Source of the DNA: Bradyrhizobium barranii subsp. barranii | Lineage (GTDB): Bacteria > Pseudomonadota > Alphaproteobacteria > Rhizobiales > Xanthobacteraceae | NCBI RefSeq assembly: GCF_017565645.3 | Contig: NZ_CP086136.1 | Span: 4,013,501 to 4,077,500, forward strand | Reading direction: 5' to 3' | DNA: 64,000 nucleotides | In this document: piece after piece, positions 36,784 through 44,933 of the stretch | How the letters are laid out: each line of letters opens with the position of its first letter | Numbering within the stretch: the stretch's first letter is position 1 | Notes under the pieces: model-generated | Databases searched by the model: none | The model's input: the letters and a program-made list of their open reading frames with translations, nothing else | What the model was told of the DNA's origin: nothing | Made by a program: the position numbers and the translations under genes

Positions 36784-38007
36784 ATGACGACGGATAGACC
36801 CGTGACCGAGCCGAGCGCTGCAGCTGCGACTGCGGCGATCGTCGCAGACATCGCGATCGTCGGTGGCGGCCTTGCGGGATCGCTCGCCGCGTCCGTGCTT
36901 GCGCGGGCGGGGCATCGCGTCGCACTCGTCGACAAGCGCGCGGTGCATCCGGACGAATTCCGGGTCGAGAAGCTCGGTGGCCAGCAGCTAGAGATGTTCC
37001 GCAAGCTGGGCTTCCTTCATGCGCTCGAGAACGTCGCCTGCCGGTATGACCGGGTGCTCAATATCCGGGAAGGCAAGGTCGTCGATGTCAGCGTCGGCCA
37101 GGCTTACGGGTTTTCCTATGCCGGCCTCGTTGCGATGGCGCGCAGCCAGCTGCCTGATCCGTCCAATCTGATCGTCGACGAAGTCATCGCAATCAGCCCC
37201 AGCAATGATGTCCAGCATATCGAGCTTGCGTCCGGACGACGCCTTGAGGCGCGGCTCGTCGTGCTCGCCACGGGCATGGCGGGAGCTCTCGGCTACAAGC
37301 TCGGCATCAAGCGGCGCGTGCTGGCCGAGCGCCATTCGGTGTCGTTCGGCTTCACGATCGCCCGCCGCGATGGCACGCCGTTCGATTTCGAGGCGCTGAC
37401 CTGTTACGGCGAGCGCACCGCTGACGGCATCGACTATCTCAGCCTGTTCCCGGTGCCATCAGGTATGCGGGCCAATCTGTTCATGTTCCGCGACCCGACC
37501 GATCCGATCATGCGCGAGCTGCGCCGCGAACCGGAAGCGACCGTCCTGCGGCTGCTGCCGGGACTGCGGCCTTACCTCGGCGACTTCCACGTGACCGACA
37601 GGGTGCAGAACTGGGTGATGGATCTGACCGTGGTGGAGGGACACCTTCAGCCCGGAATCGTCCTCATCGGCGATGCGTTCCAGACCAATTGTCCCGCCGC
37701 CGGCACGGGCGTCGCCCGCCTGCTGGTGGACGTCGATCGCCTTTGCACGGAGTACGCGCCGCGCTGGCTCGCAAGCGCCGGCATGGGCACGGAGAAGATT
37801 TCGCAGTTCTATTCCGATCCCGACAAGCTCGCGGCAGACCAGCGGTCGCTGAAAATGGCGCGCTTCCGTCAGGCCCTGACGTCCCGCAACGATATCGAAT
37901 GGGATGTGCGGCGGCGGTTGCACTTCCTGCGGCGCAGTCTCACGCATCGTGTCGATCAGATGAATCCGGGCTGGCTCGGACGCGTCCGCGGCGCGCTCCG
38001 CGCGTGA
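36784..38007 (+). CDS. FAD-dependent oxidoreductase, UbiH/geranylgeranyl-reductase-like
   Basis: This 407-residue flavoprotein of the aromatic hydroxylase-like (PHBH-fold) superfamily has GxGxxG in AIVGGGLAGSLAASVLARAGH near residues 27-32, an acidic end at ALVDKR and the second FAD motif GDAFQTNCPAAGTGV near residue 298, where hydroxylases usually read GDAAH. The family includes ring hydroxylases and prenyl reductases using NAD(P)H. It sits alone on its strand between a flippase gene and an acyltransferase gene in the polysaccharide locus. A role in modifying a lipid carrier or glycan is possible but not shown. ATG 36784 follows GTTAACC by 15 bp. Confidence 0.82.
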   Translation: MTTDRPVTEPSAAAATAAIVADIAIVGGGLAGSLAASVLARAGHRVALVDKRAVHPDEFRVEKLGGQQLEMFRKLGFLHALENVACRYDRVLNIREGKVVDVSVGQAYGFSYAGLVAMARSQLPDPSNLIVDEVIAISPSNDVQHIELASGRRLEARLVVLATGMAGALGYKLGIKRRVLAERHSVSFGFTIARRDGTPFDFEALTCYGERTADGIDYLSLFPVPSGMRANLFMFRDPTDPIMRELRREPEATVLRLLPGLRPYLGDFHVTDRVQNWVMDLTVVEGHLQPGIVLIGDAFQTNCPAAGTGVARLLVDVDRLCTEYAPRWLASAGMGTEKISQFYSDPDKLAADQRSLKMARFRQALTSRNDIEWDVRRRLHFLRRSLTHRVDQMNPGWLGRVRGALRA

Positions 38008-38035
38008 GCTCTGCGCTCCCTCGCTTGCGCTTCGG

Positions 38036-39172
38036 CTAGCGCGTGGGCGTCGGGGTGCGGGCCGGCAGGAGCCTGAAATCGGACAGCCGCTTGGCCGCCA
38101 GTTTGAGCCAGGGAGCCTGCTTCAGCGCGAACAGGCTGATGGCGCCCGCGGTGCTGCCGGCCTGCGTGACCATCCACATCGGCGAAGGCTGGCCGCCGAA
38201 CAATTTCTTGTACGGCTCGTCGCCGATCGTGAAGTCGAGCATCTGATCGCCGCGCTCGATGCAATCCCGCGCCACTTGCTCGAACATCAGAGAGCCCAGG
38301 GATTGGCTCTTGTAGCCGTCGATATCGAAGGCGCTCATGATGACGAGGAAGCTGCCGCGATGGCGCAGTCCGAGCACGGCGGCGATCACGCCGCCGTCCA
38401 TCTTCATGGCGTAGAGTCGGACGAACGAGCCGAGACCGCGGGCCGCCACGTCAGAATAGAAGCTGTAATATTCGGGGCGCTGGAGCAGGTCGCCGTCGCC
38501 CTGGGCGTGAAAGCGCGGGCCGCGATATTGCTTCATCGCGTCCATCGCCTCGGAGATCGAGGCGCTGTCGTCGCAGCATGAGAAGCTCAATGCTCCCTTC
38601 TTCTGGAGCTGGCGATATTTCTTGGCGAGCTCCTTCTGATAGGAGCGATCCAGCGCGCTGGCACGCCATTGCTCGAACGGGGCGACGAGAACGGTCGCGT
38701 AGGCGTTCGTCTCCATCGAGACGCGGCGTGGCGCGCCGAGTAAGCTCTCGATCGGAAGCCGTCCGTCGGGCAGCTTGGTCATGCGGAGCAGATCGAACGG
38801 GCGGACGAGGCGCCGGATCTCTGCGCAGGCCGCTTCGTCCTCCAGCAGGCTGGAAAACACCTCGGGACTGCAGACCGGCGCCAGATAGTCGGATACGCGC
38901 AGATTGGCGAATTCGATGGTGCGGATCGGGCCGCGGCGGATTCGGAGCAGGGGCAGCACCATCGCCAGTGCCCCCGTTGTACGGCGGCGGACCACGACGA
39001 CCAGCGGCGTCGCGCCTGCATGGGATGCGAGCCTGGCGTAGAGGCTGTCCAGCCAGAGCGGATGCTGAAACGCGGTCGCGGCAGAGCTGTCGAAAAGCGC
39101 CGCGTATTCCGGAGACAGGAAGTCGAACGCCTGCTCGATGGCGATATCGAATGTATTGCTCGGCTTATTCAT
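38036..39172 (-). CDS. GNAT acyltransferase, FemAB/CelD (BcsL)-like
   Basis: This 378-residue protein of the tandem-GNAT acetyltransferase_6 family is related to CelD/BcsL and FemAB. The C-terminal domain has AAVLGLRHRGSFLVIMSAFD, followed by the strongly conserved MLDFTIGDEPYKKLFGG. The N-terminal domain has FQHPLWLDSLYARL. Members transfer acyl or aminoacyl groups to polysaccharide or lipid targets and are common in exopolysaccharide clusters. It runs convergently with the flavoprotein gene (28 bp apart) and divergently from the polymerase-like gene. The acyl donor and acceptor are unknown. Confidence 0.88.
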   Translation of the reverse strand: MNKPSNTFDIAIEQAFDFLSPEYAALFDSSAATAFQHPLWLDSLYARLASHAGATPLVVVVRRRTTGALAMVLPLLRIRRGPIRTIEFANLRVSDYLAPVCSPEVFSSLLEDEAACAEIRRLVRPFDLLRMTKLPDGRLPIESLLGAPRRVSMETNAYATVLVAPFEQWRASALDRSYQKELAKKYRQLQKKGALSFSCCDDSASISEAMDAMKQYRGPRFHAQGDGDLLQRPEYYSFYSDVAARGLGSFVRLYAMKMDGGVIAAVLGLRHRGSFLVIMSAFDIDGYKSQSLGSLMFEQVARDCIERGDQMLDFTIGDEPYKKLFGGQPSPMWMVTQAGSTAGAISLFALKQAPWLKLAAKRLSDFRLLPARTPTPTR

Positions 39173-39274
39173 GCGTGACCACGGAAACCAGATAATCCGG
39201 AGAAGTCGATCGAGCCGGATCCCACGCTTGTATAGCAGGGTCGTGACGGCCGAGGCACCAGCGGGGTGCGATTT

Positions 39275-39388
39275 GCATTAACGCATCGAGCAGGCGCCGT
39301 ATCGTTATCAATCGCCGAAGTTTCGAGATTTCGTGGTGCCGCGGCCCGGGAGATCAACCCGCAGTAGCAGATAATTAACCAAGCTTAA
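39275..39388. promoter_or_regulatory. Divergent spacer with TTAA-core motifs
   Basis: The 230-bp gap 39173-39402 between the acyltransferase and polymerase genes holds GCATTAAC at 39275-39282 (GTTAATGC on the other strand) and TTAA-N6-TTAA at 39375-39388, 15 bp before the polymerase ATG. The latter resembles a CtrA box but its spacing is six, not seven. Regulatory meaning is inferred from recurrence. Confidence 0.35.
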
Positions 39389-39402
39389 GGGAAAGTCACC
39401 GC

Positions 39403-40689
39403 ATGACCATCCTGCAGAACGAGAGAGACTCTGGGGCACTCACGAGCGCGATCTGGAAGACGCGCAGTGCCGGCGTCGAGAAGATCGCCAGGCTCGTCAT
39501 CTGCGTATCGATCACCGTCAATGTCGTCGCGTCGATGGGGACATTCAATACGGCGATACTGCCGGCGGGACTGACTTATCTGCAACAGGCGGTCGCTCTG
39601 CTGATGTGGAGCGTCCTGATCTACGCAAGCGCGTTCGTGCGCCCGCGTCTGCAGCTGGCGTTCAACCCTGATCTGATCGCGCTCCTCGCATTCTACACGT
39701 TGGCGGTCGTCTCGGTGTTGTGGACCACTCTGAATGCCGCAGCCATCATGAAGAGCGCCGCTCTTGCAATGACGACGTTTGGCGCGTTCTGTATGATCAC
39801 GCGGATCGATATCGACGATGTCGTGAAGGCGACATCCTCCGGGCTCTTCATATTGGTCGCCGCATCGGCGCTTTGCGCACTCGCCGTACCCGATATCGGG
39901 ATAGACCATAGCTGGATGCACAATGGTCAATGGCAGGGCGTCTATGAATCGAAGCAGACGCTGGGCTTTGTCGGCGCGTATCTGATGTTCTTCTCCTGTT
40001 ACCGGAAGATGACGGGGCAGGGGTGGCTGGCGTTCCTCGTTGCGTTCCTGCTGGCGTCGACCTGCGTTCTCGCGTCGGAATCGCGCGGTGCCGGTGCTGT
40101 CGCCCTGGCGGCTTGTGCGCTGCTCGTGACGTCGATGTGGTCGGTCGGCTGCATGAGGCTCTATGCGATCCTGCCGTTCGTCATGTGCGTTATGGCCGGC
40201 TTCCTGATCGTCTATTTTTATGCGACGGGATACGACGCCATCCACATTGGCGATGCGACCGTCAACTTCACCGAGCGGACCTTCATCTGGCACTACGCGA
40301 TAAGCCATTTCGACGATGCGCCGCTGCTCGGCTTCGGAATCAACGGTTTCTGGACGATCCCGTCGATCTACGATTATTTCGAGCAGAACCACGGTTGGGT
40401 GCTCGACAACTATCATAGCGGTTATATCGCGATCCTGATGGAAACAGGATTTCTGGGCTACGTGCTTTTCGCAGCGAGTGTTCTTCTGTTCTCGAACAAG
40501 GTTCTCTATTTGATTTCTGCACGATCGATCCACCGGGCGCACTGTGCCCTCATCATCGGATTTGTCGCCCTCAGCTTTCAGACCAATTTCACCGAGACGA
40601 CGTTCCTTCGCTCGACCATGTTCACGTCGGTGCTCCTCGTGGCGTTCCTCCTTGCAACGTGCAGGCCGGTGCCGGAGACCGATTTCTAA
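39403..40689 (+). CDS. O-antigen ligase/polymerase-like membrane protein (Wzy/WaaL family)
   Basis: This 428-residue polytopic protein has about eleven hydrophobic segments and a large periplasmic loop near residues 270-350 (FTERTFIWHYAISHFDDAPLLGFGINGFWTI), which carries the family's typical R-x-x-x-W and G-x-G-x-x-x-F features. Such proteins either polymerise repeat units (Wzy) or ligate glycans to lipid A-core (WaaL); the two cannot be separated by eye. With the Wzx-like flippase nearby, a Wzy role is plausible. It is followed 21 bp later by a GH5 glycosidase gene on the same strand, so the two are probably cotranscribed. Confidence 0.85.
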   Translation: MTILQNERDSGALTSAIWKTRSAGVEKIARLVICVSITVNVVASMGTFNTAILPAGLTYLQQAVALLMWSVLIYASAFVRPRLQLAFNPDLIALLAFYTLAVVSVLWTTLNAAAIMKSAALAMTTFGAFCMITRIDIDDVVKATSSGLFILVAASALCALAVPDIGIDHSWMHNGQWQGVYESKQTLGFVGAYLMFFSCYRKMTGQGWLAFLVAFLLASTCVLASESRGAGAVALAACALLVTSMWSVGCMRLYAILPFVMCVMAGFLIVYFYATGYDAIHIGDATVNFTERTFIWHYAISHFDDAPLLGFGINGFWTIPSIYDYFEQNHGWVLDNYHSGYIAILMETGFLGYVLFAASVLLFSNKVLYLISARSIHRAHCALIIGFVALSFQTNFTETTFLRSTMFTSVLLVAFLLATCRPVPETDF

Positions 40690-40710
40690 CCCTTACGGAA
40701 TGGAAGCAAG

Positions 40711-41736
40711 ATGACCGCCCCCCGCGCTCGCTGGTCGAGACGCTTCAATCTTGCCGCAGTGGCTTTCGTCTTCGCATCGCTCTGCTCCGACGCACACGGC
40801 GCGGGGCAGGTCGTGCCTCGTGATGCCGCAAAATTGGGACGCGGGATCAACATTCTCGGTTATGACGGAATCTGGGAAGGCGGTCAGAACGCGCCGTTTC
40901 GTCTGGACAATTTGACGGCGATCAGAAAGGCCGGATTCTCGCACGTCAGGATCAATTTCTTCGGCTTCAAGTTCATGGATCGCGGGAATGTGCTGGATGA
41001 GGTCGTGCTGAGAAGGCTTGATGCCGTCATCGAGGAAATTCTCGCTAGGAACCTCGTTCCCATCGTCGACGAGCACGACACGCATGTCTGTCAGCGTGAT
41101 GTCTCCGAATGCGGCGAGAAGCTCAGGGCATTCTGGCGGCAGATCGCGGAGCGCTATGCCGGAAGATATCCCGGGCTCGTCTTCGAGGTCTTGAACGAGC
41201 CGGGGGGACAGATGACGTCCGCCAGCTGGAATTCGCTCCTCAACGAATGTATCGGCATCATCCGCCGCACCAACCCCGAGCGGCGGGTCATTGCTGCCGT
41301 TCTCAACACTGACGAGATTCCCATCGACGATCTGGCTCTCCCCGCCGACGACAGGAATCTCATCGTCACCTTTCATTATTACGCGCCGATACGCTTCACG
41401 CATCAGGGTGCGCCATGGTCCGAGACGTTCGCGCGCATCGGGCCGCTGGATTGGGGCAGTCCGGACGACGAAGCCAGGGCGGCCGCTGATTTCGAGAAGG
41501 TCAGCCGGTGGTCGGAGCGAGAGAAACGCCCGATTTATCTCGGCGAGTTCGGGGTCTACGAACGGGCTCCATCCGAGAGTCGCCAGAGATACCTGTCGTT
41601 CGTGGCGCGTAGCGCCGACAGACGCGGCTGGGCATGGGCCTATTGGCAGTTCGACCATGATTTCGCGGCCTTTGACAGCGCCCGTCAGGCCTGGAAGCCC
41701 GACATCCTGCGCGCCCTGATCCCGCCGGCCCGTTGA
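40711..41736 (+). CDS. Secreted glycoside hydrolase family 5 (cellulase-like)
   Basis: This 341-residue enzyme has an N-terminal Sec signal peptide (RRFNLAAVAFVFASLCSDAHGAG). The GH5 fold is shown by RGINILGYDGIWEGG, HVRINFFGFKF, the acid/base Glu in FEVLNEPGG and the nucleophile Glu in PIYLGEFGVYE. It should cut beta-glucosidic or beta-mannosidic bonds in the periplasm. Glycosidases of this sort in Wzx/Wzy clusters often trim or control the length of the polymer made by the same locus; that is the favoured role here. A good GGAAG ribosome-binding site precedes ATG 40711. It ends the rightward transcript, 53 bp from a convergent kinase gene. Confidence 0.88.
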   Translation: MTAPRARWSRRFNLAAVAFVFASLCSDAHGAGQVVPRDAAKLGRGINILGYDGIWEGGQNAPFRLDNLTAIRKAGFSHVRINFFGFKFMDRGNVLDEVVLRRLDAVIEEILARNLVPIVDEHDTHVCQRDVSECGEKLRAFWRQIAERYAGRYPGLVFEVLNEPGGQMTSASWNSLLNECIGIIRRTNPERRVIAAVLNTDEIPIDDLALPADDRNLIVTFHYYAPIRFTHQGAPWSETFARIGPLDWGSPDDEARAAADFEKVSRWSEREKRPIYLGEFGVYERAPSESRQRYLSFVARSADRRGWAWAYWQFDHDFAAFDSARQAWKPDILRALIPPAR

Positions 41737-41789
41737 AGCCGCAGTTCAAAGCCAATATCGGCCGGATCACGATCGCCTAGCGGTGACGG

Positions 41790-43154
41790 CTAACCGCCGT
41801 CCCTCGCCCGGCAGAACAGATCGATCCCGCCGACCTGTCCGCCCTTGAGCGCGATCTCGATGTTCGCATGCGCGCGATCCGATGATGCGCGGTTGAGTGG
41901 CGCGCCTTCTGCGAGAGGGGCGATCGCGGTCAGCGCATAGATGCCCATCGCCTGCAGCGCATGGCCGGACGTGTCGCCGCCGGCGACCACGGCGCGCGGG
42001 AGCCGCGCGGTTTCCAGAATGGCGTCCAGCGCCTGGCCGAGCCCCGCGCCGATGCGCTCGTTCACCGCACTCGCCGTTGCGCCGCTCGCCTCGATGGCTG
42101 CGTTGAGCGCGCCGATGGCGGGATCGTCGGGGCCGCTTGCGGTGATCAGGAGCGCATCGCGCCCCGACGCGAGCGCCGCGACCGCACGTTCGGCAGCGCG
42201 GCCGATCTCCCTGGTCCATTCAGCCGCGTCGACCGCGCGCGTCGCATCGAGCCGCTCGACGTCGAAGCCGTTGTCCGCGGCATGCGCGATCTGCGCGGCG
42301 GTGACGGGCGAGCAGGAGCCGGAGACGCACGCGATGCGCTCGACGCCGGCAAGGCGCAGATCGGGCTTGCTGTCGGCAATCAGGCCGGCCGACCGCCAAT
42401 AGGCGACCAGGGCCTGCTCGACACCTTGCGAGCCGGCGACAAAGAGGCGCTCGCCGCGATATTCCCAGATCAGGCGGCCGGCTTCGATCAGCGATGCCTG
42501 GTCGAGCACGTCGAGCGAGATGATCTCGGTGCCGGCGCCCCTCGCGCGCATCAGCGCCAGATCCGCGCCGCCATTGGCCATGGTGACGAAGTCGATCAGT
42601 CCGATCGATCGCGCCGTCTGTTTTGCAAGATGTCGGCCGAGATCGGACTCGTCCATCGGCGTCACCGGATGACGCGACATGGTCGGGTGCCGGTCGAGAC
42701 GATGGCCGACGCCATTCACGTCCGCGAACAGATGGCCGAACATCTGATAGCGCCCCATCGCCGGCGATCCCACGAGGAGCGGATGCCAGGCGCCGCCGAG
42801 CTGCGGCACGGCGAGATCGATCGCACGCCCGATCGAGCCGATCTGCGGCGAGGAGTCGAAGGTCGAGCACACCTTGTAGTGTGCGATCGGCGCGCCGATA
42901 CCTGCGAGCACCGCGAAAGCCGGGGGCAGGTTTTGCTCCATCCAGGCCGGATCCTTCGCGCGCGCCGTGCCGGCGATGCCGATGCCGCGGTACTGCCCGA
43001 TAGAAACGAGACGTTCGGGCGTCGGAGGTTCGAGGAACAGGATTGTCGGCAGGCCTGCGAAGGTGAGGGCCTCCATCGCCGCGGACGAGCCGGTGTAATC
43101 GTCGCCGTAGAAGGCAACGAGTGGACCGTCGGGCAGGGTGGATGCGCCGCTCAC
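41790..43154 (-). CDS. Four-carbon acid sugar kinase family protein (DUF1537, OtnK/OiaK-like)
   Basis: This ~454-residue kinase has the N-terminal substrate domain motif FYGDDYTG (DDYTG at residues 18-22) and the C-terminal nucleotide-binding segment VAGGDTSGHALQAMG (GGDTSG near 392). The family phosphorylates 3-oxo-tetronates or 3-oxo-isoapionate. I prefer the GTG start at 43154 because it overlaps the stop of the RuBisCO-like gene (GTGA), giving translational coupling; an ATG at 43184 is an alternative that adds ten residues and overlaps more. It is last in the TRAP-VOC-RLP-kinase operon. Neither the substrate nor the step order is proven here. Confidence 0.85.
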   Translation of the reverse strand: MSGASTLPDGPLVAFYGDDYTGSSAAMEALTFAGLPTILFLEPPTPERLVSIGQYRGIGIAGTARAKDPAWMEQNLPPAFAVLAGIGAPIAHYKVCSTFDSSPQIGSIGRAIDLAVPQLGGAWHPLLVGSPAMGRYQMFGHLFADVNGVGHRLDRHPTMSRHPVTPMDESDLGRHLAKQTARSIGLIDFVTMANGGADLALMRARGAGTEIISLDVLDQASLIEAGRLIWEYRGERLFVAGSQGVEQALVAYWRSAGLIADSKPDLRLAGVERIACVSGSCSPVTAAQIAHAADNGFDVERLDATRAVDAAEWTREIGRAAERAVAALASGRDALLITASGPDDPAIGALNAAIEASGATASAVNERIGAGLGQALDAILETARLPRAVVAGGDTSGHALQAMGIYALTAIAPLAEGAPLNRASSDRAHANIEIALKGGQVGGIDLFCRARDGG

Positions 43155-44359
43155 GGCTGCGGGCTCGCCATCGCGGCGTCCCATGCTGCGCGCAAATCGG
43201 CAACGCCGGCGGCCGGTCCAGCGGGATGGGCGAGAATGCCGCCGCCTGCTGCGAAGATCAGATCTGTCGAACCGAGTGCGCGCCAGGTCGGCGCGGCCTG
43301 AGCCGGCGTCTGGCCCGAGGAGAACACGGGCATCGCGATGCATGGTTTGTGCGCGAACATCGGCGTCAGCGCCGCCTTTGCGGATGTGACCACGCTGTCA
43401 TCGGTCTCGCTGAACTTGTTGCCGATGCCGTTGACGTGCATGTGGTCGGCGCCGGCCAGCCGCCAGATCTTGTGCCACGCCGTATAATGCCAGCCGAGCG
43501 CGGGATGACGGTTCAGCGCGCCCCAGCCGTTGCGATGCGCATGAACGGGAAGCTGCGTATGGCGGCACATCTCGACCATGCCAGCGAGCCCGACCGAGTT
43601 GATGCTCGCCATCACGCAGGTGCCGCCCTCGCTGAGCACCAGATCGTGCCGGCGGCGCATCTGGTCGATCTCGCCGGTGAGGTTGAAGGCGACCATGACC
43701 TTCTTGCCGGTTCGATCAGCGTGGTCGTTGACGACGCGCATCACGGCGCGCACACGCGCGTCGAACGGACAATAGGCGCCGTCCGATTGCAGCTCGTCGT
43801 CCTTGATGAAGTCGATGCCGGCCTCGCACAGCGTGGCGACCAGATTGGCCGTCTCGGCCGGGCTGAGCCCGATGCTCGGCTTGATGATGGTGCCGATCAG
43901 CGGGCGACCGCTGACACCGGTCAGCTCGCGCGTGCCGGCGACGCCGAACTTCGGTCCGGGATAGGCGGCGGCAAACGCGAGCGGCAGGCGCAGGTCGAGC
44001 AGCCGCAGGCCGGTCAGCTGGCGCAACTCCCAGAGATTGCCGGCGATCGCCGTGACGAGATTTGGCAATGACGCGCCGATATTGTCGAGCGGCCATGACA
44101 ACGTCACGCGCGCGCGATTCCAGGGGCCATCTGGGTTGATCGGGCGGGCGACCGGGAGCGACGGCGCGGAGATTGCATCGAGCAACTCGATGCTCTCGAC
44201 TCGGGCGGCCGCACGCGCTTTCAGCTCCGGCGTTTCGCCGGGCACCGCAACGAACGTGCCGCTCGACTGCTCGCCCGCCATGGTTTCCGCGGCAGGACGC
44301 GGATCTTCAGGCGTTTCGATCAGATAGTCGGCTTCGATGCGAACAGGATTTTGCGTCAC
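43151..44359 (-). CDS. RuBisCO-like protein (form IV, OiaX/OiaT-like candidate)
   Basis: This 402-residue homologue of the RuBisCO large chain keeps by eye the carbamylated Lys/Asp/Glu of GIDFIKDDE (Lys186, Asp188, Glu189, equivalent to spinach 201/203/204). It also keeps Lys160 (175), His275 and Arg276 (294/295), His308 (327), loop-6 Lys315 (334), the SSGQ segment and the phosphate-binding AAGGG near residue 372. Lys177 of true RuBisCO is replaced by Ser162 in IKPSIGLS, and Trp66 by Phe, so CO2 fixation is unlikely. RLPs paired with DUF1537 kinases in apionate-type pathways decarboxylate or hydrolyse 3-oxo-isoapionate-4-phosphate. The neighbouring kinase supports a similar reaction on a phosphorylated 3-oxo sugar acid. 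Confidence 0.9.
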   Translation of the reverse strand: MTQNPVRIEADYLIETPEDPRPAAETMAGEQSSGTFVAVPGETPELKARAAARVESIELLDAISAPSLPVARPINPDGPWNRARVTLSWPLDNIGASLPNLVTAIAGNLWELRQLTGLRLLDLRLPLAFAAAYPGPKFGVAGTRELTGVSGRPLIGTIIKPSIGLSPAETANLVATLCEAGIDFIKDDELQSDGAYCPFDARVRAVMRVVNDHADRTGKKVMVAFNLTGEIDQMRRRHDLVLSEGGTCVMASINSVGLAGMVEMCRHTQLPVHAHRNGWGALNRHPALGWHYTAWHKIWRLAGADHMHVNGIGNKFSETDDSVVTSAKAALTPMFAHKPCIAMPVFSSGQTPAQAAPTWRALGSTDLIFAAGGGILAHPAGPAAGVADLRAAWDAAMASPQP

Positions 44360-44374
44360 GGGAGCGCAGACAAT

Positions 44375-44914
44375 CTAGAGCTTGGTCAGATCGGGGAAGG
44401 GACGCACGGGGTCGCGCCCGTCCCAGCCCTTGGCGGCTGCGCGGATGAGGTCGAACATCTTGCCCTTGGGTCCCGAGACTTCAGACAGTTCGATCACCGT
44501 TCCCGGATGATACTCCGTGTCGAAATAGACGAAACGACCGCGCGCGCCGACTTCGCCGCTCATGACCGGCTTGAAACCGTCGGCTTCGAGACGGGAGAGA
44601 TCGGCGTCGTAGTCTTCGGTCCAGTAAGCGACGTGCTGCAGACCCTTATGTCCGGCTTTCAGGAAGTCGGCATACATCGACGGCGCATCGTTGCGGATCT
44701 GGATCAGCTCCATCTGCAGCGGACCGGAATTGGCCAGCGCCACTGAATTGTGCGGCTCATAGGCCTTGCCGCGATAGTGGTAGTTCACGATTGGAACCCG
44801 CGGATTATAGAACCACGGCCCGATGCCGAGCTCGCGGCTCCAATAATCCATGGCCTTCTCGATGTCGTCAACGACGTAGCCGGCTTGCCGGATCTCACCA
44901 AAAAAACGGCTCAT
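44375..44914 (-). CDS. VOC family (glyoxalase/dioxygenase-fold) protein
   Basis: This 179-residue protein has paired beta-alpha-beta-beta-beta units of the vicinal-oxygen-chelate fold: unit 1 from IRQAGYVVDDIEKAMDYWSRELGIGPW, unit 2 from LQHVAYWTEDYDADLSRLEADGF. Likely metal ligands include His in LQHVAYW and Glu in GTVIELSE; the first position in RQAGYVV has Gln rather than the usual His. VOC enzymes include epimerases, isomerases, lyases and dioxygenases. I chose ATG 44914 because the family-like sequence begins there. It lies between the TRAP permease and RLP genes, so it probably catalyses an isomerisation or epimerisation step in the same sugar-acid pathway. That role is inference. Confidence 0.83.
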   Translation of the reverse strand: MSRFFGEIRQAGYVVDDIEKAMDYWSRELGIGPWFYNPRVPIVNYHYRGKAYEPHNSVALANSGPLQMELIQIRNDAPSMYADFLKAGHKGLQHVAYWTEDYDADLSRLEADGFKPVMSGEVGARGRFVYFDTEYHPGTVIELSEVSGPKGKMFDLIRAAAKGWDGRDPVRPFPDLTKL

Positions 44915-44933
44915 TGCATGATTCCCATGATCT

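Noticed and set aside
36522..36797. Open frame in the flippase/flavoprotein spacer
   Set aside because: No ribosome-binding site, no recognised family, and it overlaps the start of the flavoprotein gene.
39375..39388. TTAA-N6-TTAA as a full CtrA box
   Set aside because: CtrA consensus needs seven bases between halves; here there are six, so it is reported only as part of a general TTAA pattern.
41737..41789. GCGGT...ACCGC as a terminator between GH5 and kinase genes
   Set aside because: The five-pair stem is weak, overlaps the kinase stop region and has no T-tract.
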